In this document: one piece after another, positions 51,465-61,502 of the stretch
How the letters are laid out: each line of letters starts with the position of its first letter
Numbering within the stretch: the first letter of the stretch is position 1
From: Ophthalmolycus amberensis
Lineage: Eukaryota; Chordata; Actinopteri; Perciformes; Zoarcidae
Direction of reading: 5' to 3'
Assembly: GCA_024529925.1 (NCBI GenBank)
Contig: JAFEUB010000968.1
Span: 615,001-679,000 of the forward strand
Length of the DNA stretch: 64,000 bases
Translations under genes and position numbers: made by a program
The notes under the pieces: generated by a model
What the model was told of the DNA's origin: nothing
Database searches by the model: none
What the model saw: the letters and a program-made list of their open reading frames with translations, nothing else

Positions 51465-52564
51465 ACTTCTTCCCTCTGCTCTTGCTGTATCTAGAGGTAT
51501 AGACTCACTAGAGGTATAATGCATATCCAGTTCAGTTTCTATTAACATAAATAGATAAGAGTGTAGCAACATAAGGACGAGCACATTATTGTGGTTGAAA
51601 CTAACAAATTCCATGACAGTCTGGATTTGCTTCATGGCTTTAATCAGTAGCACAAACCACCCAATTGCTTGTTTTCCTCAACAGCTCTTTATTAACGGTT
51701 TGGCAAAGTCACTGAAAGACCTTCAAACAAAAAGGGGAAGGACCAGGTTTTTCCATCTCATAGCGTGTTAACCCAGAGACCAGCATGCTGAAACACTCCT
51801 TGTAAGCTCGAAAGGAGGAGGTGGAAAATCTGTGTCAGCACGCTGAATAGCCACGGCCTGCCTGGGAATGAGGACACAAAGGAATGGGAATACAATCAAT
51901 TTATAAAAAGCCTCAAGTATGACCTTCTTCTGCTTCCCCTCCTCAACATTTCGTTTGTTAGAATCAAGCAAAAGTTATGCTCAGAAAACCACATTTTGAA
52001 CTAAGCTTTCTTCCAGAGAGAAGATCTTTTTTAGGTCAGTGTTGGGAGAACGTTTGAATAAAAATGCTGTGTTAGCAGTCAGGATTTATAGAACATATTT
52101 TTAGATAAATCCCAGTATCTGCTGGTCATGCCAGATGAGTGTTCTTTACAATGAACGAAACCAATCTGAGGAAACTATTTAAAAGGCTATTTATTTCCTA
52201 AAGTCAAAGGTGTTTTCAGATGCCTTGTGTCGTCCAACAAACTGTCAAAACTCAAACAGAGTTTAATATCATATAATATATAGATTAAAGCAGGCACCAG
52301 TCGCCATACCGTTTAATTCCCTCTTGATCGAATAATCGGTTAATCAACTAATTGTTTGAGCTCCAATAAACCAGCAGAGACATAAAATGTCAAACTATTC
52401 CTGTAAACAAGCTACAACCAAGACTAACAATTATTTAATGTTTTGACATTATATCATTATTTCTTACCAAACACTAAGATTTGTCTGACATAGAAATGAG
52501 ATCAGGTTAAAAACACCATTAATTCAGTAATTTTAAGAACAGAATCTCAAATACTTTTCCATCT

Positions 52565-52570
52565 TTTATT
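52565..52570 (-). terminator. polyadenylation signal of the secreted-protein gene
   Basis: AATAAA on the minus strand 41 bases after the stop codon, implying a very short 3' UTR. Confidence 0.75.
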
Positions 52571-52610
52571 GGGATTTTTCCAACCACATGACAATTTCAA
52601 CACGTTTCTC

Positions 52611-55590
52611 TCACGGCTCTGTGTGGGTCATCGACTTGAAGGAGATGTTCCCGGTTGATATCCGTAGATACTCCAGCTCCAACAGGTCCTCGCTCAGGCC
52701 CTGGCTCTTTGTGGCGTCAGACACAACATCAGACACATCAAAACCCCCGCTTCCACTTCCTTCATTACCCAGGAAGAAATCGGATGCTTTCGCATCATCG
52801 TCAACTTCCTCACTTCCGACGGCCATCTTGTTTTCCTCAACCTCTTCCGGACCTCTGCTCGTGTTGTCTCCACTACGCACGGCTTCCTCAGAGTTTAAGG
52901 TCAAATTCCCCGCTCCTTCTTTTTGCTCGGCTGCAGCAGAGGCGTTTGGAAAGTCGCCCTTGTCGGCCGGTGTGGTTGGTGTCTGGCTTGTAGCTGTGAC
53001 ACCGCTGGACGAGGCACGGCCGAGCATGTCGGCGTAGGCGAGAGCTACGACCCCGACTGTGGCTTCCTTTGCAGTGTCATTGATGGGAGCAGATCCATTG
53101 AGCGTCTTCGCTTGGCCTCTCGCGGTGCTGCTGGTGGAGCTGTTGAGCAGGCTCGCCATCTTTGTGAAAAGTTCGGTTTTGTCCGGTGTTCCTGGCTCAG
53201 ATTTGGGACTGGATTCAGTGTCGGGTTCCACCACTGATCTGAAATAAGCTGAGGAGATTCTGTGACTTTCCGGATTTTCTTTGTGCGCTTCGTCATCAGC
53301 GTTTTCAGTCCTGTTTTGAATAGACGGAAACACCAAGAGCATATCGATCTTGTGTTTCTTTTTGTATTCGTCAGGTGTAACTTTGGAGACAGATTCGGCG
53401 CTTCCTGCCGTCTTTAAAAGTGGTTTATGGTCTTCACTGCCTGGCTCAGTGCGGCTCGTTGCGTTTATACGGCTGATCTTTGGTTGCCAGACCTGTGGGC
53501 TTCCAAGTCTAAAACCTTCTAAACCCTGCTGGACTCTGGCAGACTCCTCTGGCTCACTGACTGGAGTTTTGGCTGCTTCGAGTGATCGAGGGCCAAATGC
53601 TTTGAAGCCATATATTCTTTTGTGGGTTCCGAACCGTCTGTGATCTGGGTTGCTATCAGGTAGCCGAGGCCCAGCTTCCTTAAATCCTGATGTGAGATCC
53701 TGATGTGTGCCAGGAGACGGTGCAGAGTACTCTATAGGCGTCTTCTCGGGTTTCACCCGTGCAGCAGATGCTTCTCCCCGGCCAAAGCTATACTTTGGCG
53801 ACAAGGGAAGGTTCATATTTGTGATTTTAGAGCCCTTTCCTTCGTCGAAGCTGGATCGTCCAGAGTTGGTCCTTTCATTGGAGCCACTTGAGGAGGGAAT
53901 AGGCGGCTCCTTTGCAGCTCTCCATTTAGAATTGTCCAAACTTCTGAAGCCATAGGGGTTTTTTATGGCTTGTCCAGGTGTGGACGCATGCATTGATCCT
54001 CTTGTGGTTGCATCACTGATGCTACTTCCTACAGACTTACTGCTGCCAGCCGCATAGTTACTTCCCAAGATGCCGTGTTTCCCTCGAGCAGAGATTCGAG
54101 CCGTGTGTCGATATTTGGCGAAACCGTCCGTCTGAGCACCATAATGGGCCCCATTATTATGATTATGATGCAGGGGATTGGCATTATCAGAGAGATGTGG
54201 TATGTTCTTGGTGGGGTCTTTTCTTTGCGATTGTTTAACATTTGAAGAAAACCCGCTCGTGACTTCAGAGGCCCTTTGCTTATGTGGTCCCTCGTCTCGG
54301 ACTGTTTGAAGTGTCTCATGTCCACCAAAAGCAGGTTGGGAGTCCTTGAACAGATACGACTTGATCTTTTTGAGTCTTGGTGACTCGCTGCCGGACGCAG
54401 AGTGCAACCCCTGGGAGAAATCTGTGATGGATGGTGTCAGCTTTTCTGGGCTGGGGATGCTTTTAATAACAGAGCTGCTGCTGATTGATGGTGCACGAGT
54501 GGCAGTTTGACTCGCGGGGCCAAAATATTTGCTTAATAGAATCCCACTGGATGTTCTCTGCGCCCTGGCCGAAGAGTGCTCATTTGTCTCTTTATAGCCA
54601 CTATAAAGCCCTCTTGAAGTTAGCCGCGATGAACTCCGATATCTACTAGTCTGAGAGGGAAAAAGAGAGGGAGAGTCATTTTTGGGAACGCTTTCTTTGA
54701 TGTATGATCTGTGAGCTTCTTTGGCGTCCCACCCGTCTGGAGGACTGGAGCTCTGATGGAAGGGACTGGCAGCCTCTTTGGAAGATGTTTTTTTATTGAT
54801 AACTGGGTATGAATTATAAGAGAGAGGGCTCATTCCACTCGGCACACTAGTTGTTCCCGCTCGGGATGGTTTGTTATTGTAACTGAAGCTACTTTCTGTG
54901 AACCGTGGCAGATTTGATTGATAAATGATTGACGAGGCTCCTCCGTAATTCCCACTCTTCTCAGTTTCGCTGTTGGCTCCAGTTTGGAGTGATGGCAGAC
55001 CAGAAAAGAGGGGACGGTGTGGACTATACAGTCGTCTCCGGACGATGTGCCTCACTCCAGCGTCCACGTGGTTGTTTTGGGGACTGGCTGAAAGAAGACA
55101 ATGAAATAACGAGTCATTCTTTGATAATTTGTTCGACACTTTGATATTGTATGCTCATTTCATACCCTTATTTTAGTATTATCACCATGCCTCAATATCA
55201 AATACACTTCCAAATGCGTTTACATAAGTACAGAACAATAAAACCTTATCTCTCTACATTGTTGTGAAATTGCAAAGAGAAAGCTTGCGCCTAATAAAGT
55301 CATCCTCATGACATCTTTAGAACTTCTCGTAAAGATGAGCATTAGCTTACTGGCCCGCTCGTGTTACTCACCTACTGCAGCATCTGAACACATGATGAAC
55401 GGCATGACAGCTGCACAAGCCAGCGCACAAACGAACAAGAGTCTGCAGGAGAACACCCACAGGAAGATTGTTGTAATTTAATGGGGATCATAATGCAGTC
55501 ACTCAAAAGTAATCACCAACCTCTTGCAGATTTTAGGAAAGCTTGTTAAATTGATATTTACCTTGAGTGGAGCGAAGAGGTTTCGAACAT
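52611..55590 (-). CDS. unrecognised secreted, cysteine-free, serine-rich protein (858 aa)
   Basis: I do not recognise this protein. Exons on the minus strand are 55590-55562, 55442-55372 and 55087-52611. Phases join exactly and all introns are GT-AG, giving 2,577 nt. Residues 1-33 form a signal peptide (hydrophobic core LLFVCALACAAVMPFIM) with likely cleavage near AAVA/SP. The mature chain has no cysteine, is rich in Ser, Gly, Lys and Pro, and looks disordered. Two related elements, NPYGFRSL and RIYGFKAF, hint at an internal repeat. The last 300 residues hold nine of ten N-glycosylation sequons, a strongly acidic segment (EEVEEN, SEEVDDDAK) and GNEGSGSGGFD, a typical glycosaminoglycan attachment context. 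The tail ends LELEYLRISTGNISFKS before a short unique end. A secreted matrix-type proteoglycan is an inference from composition only. The reading frame is intact across 2.5 kb, which argues for a real gene. Confidence 0.8.
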
Positions 55591-55760
55591 GATGGACAGC
55601 TTCTTTTGCCAGGGTTTCTACCAGACCTTAAAATAAGCCGCAGCGGTGTTGTCGATCCATGCGCTTCACTTGTCAAAAACAAGTGATTCACGTTGAGCTT
55701 TCACACACTGCTGCTGGTCGTGAGTCTGATTGGATGCAATGCCGTTCACCTGGCCTCAAG
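55591..55760 (-). promoter_or_regulatory. proximal promoter of the secreted-protein gene
   Basis: Upstream of the ATG on the minus strand are a TATA-like TTATTTTAA (about 55628-55636) and a perfect inverted repeat CACTTGT/ACAAGTG (55667-55673 and 55679-55685) that makes two E-boxes (CANNTG). Motif reading only. Confidence 0.35.
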
Positions 55761-56401
55761 TAGCCCACTTCCTGGATTTGTCTGTGTCGGATGGTTTCTC
55801 ATTTTTGGCCAATTTCATGTAAAATACTTTAGAATTTCTGTCATTTCTTTTTCCATGCTTTGTGTATTCATCTTTTACTTACTTTGAACAAAAGAATACA
55901 TTTGCCTCCTTTTGCTTACTTTGTAAAGTCAGCTTAGGCCTGTAGAGACTTGATGCAATGACACACATACACATACACACACACACGCCATTGTTTTGAT
56001 CTTTATATTGCACACACTGACTCACCCAAATTCCCATCAAAAAAAAAAGAAGCTTCAAATTGACATGAAACCAGAACTTTTTAATTTTCCTTAAATATGT
56101 AACAATATTAATTAAATACATTAATGAAAAAAAAAATATATATATATACACATTATCATATACATTAGTGCCAGTCACAAGTTTTCCATTTGTTTTCCTC
56201 ATTTCACTGCAACAGCATCAAGGTGGTCATCATTTAAACATACATTCAGAAAGTAGAAAAGCTGAATTAAATCATTGATGAATGCATCTTGCCAGCATAG
56301 TTGTATCACCATCATAATCATCATTATCACAAGTCCATGTCGCAAAGGAGAACCATTCAAATAGTATCACATTAGCCCGGGTATCTGAAGTTGTGGACTC
56401 T
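55761..56401. other. intergenic and rnf227-like 3' UTR
   Basis: AT-rich, with short CA repeats near 55970 and A-rich runs near 56041 and 56130. It presumably includes the 3' UTR of the minus-strand RING gene ending at 56402. No clear AATAAA on the minus strand was found. Confidence 0.5.
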
Positions 56402-57631
56402 TTAAAACATGTAGCTGGTCATCATGGCGATGGTCCTGAAGTCGTCATTGGTCATACAGTCTGTTGAAAGGAAGACAGGACACATTAGAAAAAGATCTAT
56501 ATTCATCCACTGTTTATTTTTCAAATATAACTTTTTCTTCTGGGTTGGGTCTTGACACTAAACTAAAATTCATATCGGCTAGTCGTACTTACACAAGCGA
56601 TATCAGAGGGATATATTGTTCTTTGTATTTATTTAACTATAGCTACTTAGTTACATAATACGATCAGTTGATGAAATAAGAGCCATTGTTAGCGTAGATT
56701 GAAGGCCCCATAACCTCACAGGTGAGCCATCGTTAGCGTGGATTAAAGGCCATAACCTCACAGGTGTTCTCAGTTATGCTGCTGATTAGACCAGCTGGGA
56801 TTTTAATGAAGTCATCGTGTACTAAAAAGGAATGATACCATTTTAAATTGCCCCCCAATAACACAGGAGAGTACATAAAATCCCGGAAGAATACTTTATC
56901 TGAATAGTATGCTGTGTGTATAAACTATTACATAGTGTACCCAACATAAAACGTCTTTCAGGACCTTGAAGAGTCCATTTAAAACACTGAAAGAAGACAT
57001 TTTGCATAGAGTACGTGTAGTCGACTTTTGCTTTTGATACTAAGTAGCCTACTTACTGTTACCACCAAACCATATTCACAAACTATTAATTTTAAGAACT
57101 CCCAAATGTTCTCTCACATTAACTTATCATGAATCACAATGAGCGCGTGACTTACATTCTCCGCCCCTCCGCTGTGAGCCCTTCCTACTAACCAGCCGCC
57201 AAACTTTCCGACAAGACCGCCGGAGCCTCGCGCCTCTGGAGCCCGTGGAGAAGTCGCTCTCCTCGGCTGGAGTCTCAGGGAAGCGTCGGCTCCTCGGTGT
57301 CGTCACAGCCGTCTTGAACGTGACCGACCGGGTCCTCCTCGTCCTCGTCCTCCTCCTTGTCGAGGACTCCCGAAACTAGAAGCCGCTCCAGGACGCACTC
57401 GTCCACCCTCAGCTCGGCTCTCACCCTCCCCTCCCCGGAGATGGATGTAGTGTGTCGGCACAGCGGGCAGACGATGAGTGTGTCGGCCCCATCGGGTCCC
57501 TGGGGTCGTGAAAGGGCCAGCAGGAGCAGGCAGCTCTCACAGAAGCTGTGTTTGCAGTGGAGTTCCCGGGGACACCGACGGCCTGCGTTGTAGGTCCGGT
57601 AACAAACCCCGCACTCGTGCTCTGAGAACAT
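56402..57631 (-). CDS. RING-finger E3 ligase, RNF227-like, two exons with one +1 frame change
   Basis: The C3HC4 RING starts at residue 7: CGVC, then CKHSFCESC, then CPLC. It matches the small RNF182/183/208/227 group of E3 ubiquitin ligases. The start is MFSEHECGVC at 57631. The frame from the ATG stops at 57275-57277, but one base further on the sequence stays open with EESDFSTGS and a basic helix-like RLRRSCRKVWRLVSRKG up to donor gtaagt after 57156. The acceptor ttcaacag at 56461 then adds exon 56460-56402, reading YCMTNDDFRTIAMMTSYMF and a stop, in exactly the right phase. Skipping one C of the CCC at 57278-57280 gives 177 aa. From memory, human RNF227 has the same plan: basic stretch, a YC, and an MT-containing end. 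There is no membrane segment. If the frame change is real, the protein is a 118-aa truncated form with RING only. Confidence 0.7.
56680..56765. repeat. tandem duplication of about 43 bp
   Basis: Copy 1 (56680-56723) and copy 2 (56724-56765) both run from GAGCCAT to ATAACCTCACAGGT and differ at a few positions, including a two-base gap. It lies in the intron of the RNF227-like gene. Confidence 0.9.
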
Positions 57632-57709
57632 CCTGTTTTCTGGTCCCGGGCTGTGTCTGAGTGAAGTTACCTCGAAGTCTCAATGATTTAAAAGGTGAGC
57701 TCTCCAGAG

Positions 57710-57775
57710 TTTATATCTCGGGGTGTGACGACGTGTGTGTGGGAGGATGACGGGATAAACTGTGACATGAGTCAT
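57710..57775 (-). promoter_or_regulatory. TATA box and AP-1 site of the RNF227-like gene
   Basis: TATAAA on the minus strand at 57715-57710 lies about 80 bases before the ATG. A perfect palindromic AP-1/TRE element, ATGAGTCAT, lies at 57767-57775, about 50 bases further upstream. Confidence 0.45.
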
Positions 57776-57828
57776 CAAGCTCCAAATAGGCTAGTGATTC
57801 AATGAAACTATACCAACACTAATCACAA

Positions 57829-57855
57829 CACACACACACACACACACACACACAC
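57829..57855. repeat. (CA)n microsatellite
   Basis: CA array upstream of the RNF227-like promoter. Confidence 0.9.
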
Positions 57856-58298
57856 CTCTGTGTGGGTGTCTTGTACATGGGCCAATGTAAATAGACACAT
57901 TGGTGACTCACATACAGGACAAATTCACAGCCAGGGTCAAGCTAATGCAAGACATTATACCACCTATTCTGCTGCTTTATAATCACAACATACTGGAACA
58001 TTGAGTGTTTTCTTTGAGAAGAATGTCAGCTCAAAAAGCTTCATCTGAAGGTAAGCAACAATGTGCTTTTAAAAAACAGTGTCTTTAAGATTCCCCCCCA
58101 CTTAATCTAATTGTATCTTTTCTATTGGAGCTACCCCTCCACACCCTGGTGTGTGGGTGTGTGTGTGGGTGTAGTGACGTCAGCTCTTCCTCTCAATGGT
58201 AATCCCCAAACAAGTTTCCTCATATCTGTTCCAGCATGAACTCCTTTCATGGTGATATCCGCTGAAACCCTGGCCAATAATAACAAACTAACTCGCTG

Positions 58299-58322
58299 TG
58301 TGTGTGTGTGTGTGTGTGTGTG
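58299..58322. repeat. (GT)n microsatellite
   Basis: GT array of about 12 units. Confidence 0.9.
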
Positions 58323-60269
58323 TTAGTCTTGTTCTTTTTTTGCAGCCATTCCCGCTTTTTGCCCCCAGCTTAGAGTAAAGGTGATTATTGTTCATTTTTC
58401 TTTTCTTTTGACCTGATGACAAAAGAGAACTTTTCCCGAAAACTGAGGTTCAAAGGGAAATATCTCTATAGTTGTATATAAAAAAAAAATAACCTTGATG
58501 AAGTCATATTCACTCTTAAACATGATTATTGATTGTGAACATTTCACAGTAAATGGCTGTTTTGGCTCTGAGAGCTCATTTCTTTGGGGCTGCTAAATTG
58601 AATGCATTAGTGATCTACTGTACTGTTGTACTCATCCCGAAACAATAATGTCGACATGTCACTTTCGGCCCACTAAGGCTGGCTAAAATTGAAATCTAGA
58701 CTTTGATATGTATCGTCACCTTTTAACAGCTTTGATGACCTGATGGTACTTGTCGTGTTCCTGTAAAACAAATTGTAAAATCCCTTTTTCAAGTGATTCC
58801 AGTGTAAGTGAGTGATGGGGAACAAAATGACCAGTCACTGGTCAAAGCCTGTAGTTTAGACTTAATGTGAAGCTAACAGTATATTCAACAGCCTGAGCTA
58901 CAAATCAAGTAAAATTGATTCTTTGTGCCTTCACAGGGTTTCTCTACTGAGACACAGCACAGAGGCGGTAACACAAAGCGGGAATGTGGTACTAAAATAG
59001 ACTTCAGAACTTCAGAGTTTACAGAACAAAGACTGTGGATTTTGTCGACCATCATTTACCGTCAACCGTTACCGTTTCAAGGATGGATTTCTTTGTAAAC
59101 AGGATGAACAATATTCCTGCTTTCAGCTTGGTCTGATGGTTGTAAAACTGCCCTAACCCACACATAGGAACAGTTCATTCTCATTCTACACAGAGTGTCT
59201 GGTCCTTTCACTTCGCCTCAGTATATCAGGCTTCACCTCAGAGGAACTCAAGCTCAGCACATTTATTGTATCCCAACAGTCAGTTTTGAATCTCGTGAAA
59301 GTTGGTGAACAGAGTTCAGCCTTAACATTGTGCCAGTGAAAATAGCTGACTGGGCGTCTGCGTCTGTACAGGACAAACTGTCAACAGGGAAATCATTCAA
59401 TCGGGTGCACCGTACTCCAGGTTATCATGCGTGTCAATAATTCACTTGCACCACGCTCTGAACACACACACACACACGTTGTGTGCTTGCAATTTATTCA
59501 CCCTTGTTTTTAGTCATTGACTCCCACTGGACTGTGCGCTGGTTTTTAAATATGAAAAAGAACATGTAGAAACATGTAAGGCTGTTAATAACTGCACCCT
59601 AATTCACACAGCTATTTTTAACATATGCTGACTGTGTGGAAAGCATGATAACATAATACGCAAGTATAGAGTCGAGTAAGTCGACTCCGAATCTGTCATT
59701 TTCTGCCTTGTGTGTCCTGGTTACCTTCACATCACCAGGGGTTTAATTACCGCCGAGCAAACCACGGAGATGCCCCACGGGGGACTCGGGCGGATAGAGA
59801 GGAGGACGAGTGACATCAAGTTAAGAAGGAGCAAAAAGAAACAGGAGGGTTGCCAGTAAGCCGAGTCCTCAGCCTCGTATAGCTATACGGGATAATTAAG
59901 GTAGAAATTTGAGTGGTTAATGTGCACGCAGAAGAGGGAGGAAGACACCCCGCCAGGATGAGATCTGTACCAACATGAGGAGCTGTGACAACAGTGAGAG
60001 GGGTCGGAGGCGAGCATCAAAGTGTGCACTGATCAAAGGGAGGGGTGCGGTAAGTGGCTCTCTTATCTGCTTCTTAGGTGTCGAGATGGATCGCTGCCAG
60101 TTTCTCTCAATATAATCTGACTGAAACCCGATGGCCTGAACACATGCGAGCTCATTTGTTTATACGGAGCAGCCGTTCAGGGCTGGTTTTTAATATTACC
60201 CTTTCACAACAGGTTGTCATTACATATATTCTGAGTAAAGCAAAAATGCTTATTGTGGGTGTAAATGAT

Positions 60270-60311
60270 ATTTGAATTGAATTTTTTGCTATTTGAATTG
60301 AATTTTTTGCT
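60270..60311. repeat. perfect 21-bp tandem duplication
   Basis: Two identical adjacent copies, 60270-60290 and 60291-60311, each starting ATTTGAATTGAATTT and ending TTTGCT. Confidence 0.95.
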
Positions 60312-60499
60312 CTGATTCTAGCGTAGACTTGTGAAAGAAGAAGGTTTCAGGCGATGTGCTGCCATGGACCAATTCAAAGGAGACTCCATCTGCTTAGCAA
60401 CAATCCCCCCATGAGTGATCTTGGGTTGTTGTCCCATGTGAGCAACAACAACAACAACAACAAAAAAGTGTCACTAAAGCAAATCTAATGCCAGACGCA

Positions 60500-60680
60500 A
60501 GTTAGCTTAGCATAAAACTAGGAAAAACAAGTAGCCTAAATATGTACACAAACTGAAGATTAAAAACAAGTTTTGAGGTTAGATGGATCTTTTTAACCAG
60601 GCTAGCTTCCCCGCCCCACCCCCCCCCCCCCCCCCCCCCCCCCCCCCGTTTCCAGTCTTTATGCTAAGCTAACTGGCTGC
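60500..60680. repeat. inverted teleost interspersed repeat with poly-C core
   Basis: The word GTTAGCTTAGCATAAA at 60501-60516 (plus) recurs on the minus strand around 60674-60659, followed there by GACTGGAAAC and a G run. AGCTAGCCTGG then follows on the minus strand (60605-60595), while the plus copy continues ACTAGGAAAAACAAGTAGCCT. These words match an interspersed repeat I know as common in fish genomes. Two copies in opposite orientation flank about 80 bases. Confidence 0.55.
60619..60647 (+). repeat. poly-C run (29 nt)
   Basis: Homopolymeric C tract inside the minus-oriented repeat copy. Confidence 0.9.
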
Positions 60681-61502
60681 AGCCCTCTATTGAACGAAGT
60701 AGCGTCAATCTTTTTTTACTGAACTCTTGGTGGCAAACTCTTTGTCTACCAGGCTCTGCAGCTTATTCAATATCCTCTTTTCAAATGTTCCTTCGTGTTA
60801 AAGGGCCACTCCAACAACTTTTATTTTTAGCATTGCACTTCTATGAAGTTGGCAGACTTACAAGAAACTAATTCACAAATGACTGGTCAAAATTGACTCA
60901 CCATGAAGCCGAGATTCTCACTTTTAGTCTCAGGTACAGGTCAAGCTATCCCAAAAAAGTCGAAGCCGAGATAAATGACATCATCGGGGTTATTTTCTCG
61001 AAGATAAAACTGTTTTTTTCAGACTGAATAATACTCACTGAAGTCAATGGCAGTGGCCCTTTTTTAAAAATAATAACTAATGTGAGTGGAGAAAAGTGGA
61101 CGTGCAGACATGCAGATAGCATCATTACAGTGACTCATTACTTCCTTTTTACAGCTTTTCTTGATATTTTGTTATTCCCATACTTCCTGAGTGAGCAGGC
61201 CAGCACACACTGGGGCTCTGGGTGATTGTGAGAGGTAGCCTAATGGTTAGAGCAGCGGATGGCTGTGTGTTTAAATGGATGAACGCCATGACTCATGGGC
61301 TGTGGAATCTGTTCATAAAACAAAGCGGCATCCCAGGGAGAGCAGATCCTGCCATTTAAAAAAAAGCCACATAAGCCTCTGGGGCTCTATTCGTCTTAAA
61401 GGTTATTTTCTCTTTACAGATTTTACCGTCTTCTGTTAAAGATCCATCCACAAGTTGCATCTTGCCATCACTGAGCACCCAACTCCATCCCTCCCTCCCA
61501 CC

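Larger units (their letters stand above)
25278..52564. other. 27-kb region without convincing coding exons
   Basis: Presumably the last intron and 3' UTR of irs plus intergenic DNA. Open frames here are short or encoded by GT/CA repeats, and none shows a recognisable domain. It contains large GT arrays (31.3, 32.3, 36.9 kb), an AT array (38.2 kb), many poly-G/C runs, a three-hairpin cluster (33.94-34.00 kb), a candidate irs terminal exon (45218) and a CTCF-type motif (51451). I found no tRNA or rRNA gene. Confidence 0.6.
57632..61502. other. intergenic region between the two RING genes
   Basis: It holds CA and GT microsatellites (57829-57855, 58299-58322), a 21-bp perfect tandem duplication (60270-60311) and an inverted repeat element with a poly-C run (60500-60680). 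Near its right end is a possible 5' UTR exon boundary of the next gene (acceptor tctttacag at 61419). No coding exon was identified. Confidence 0.6.
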
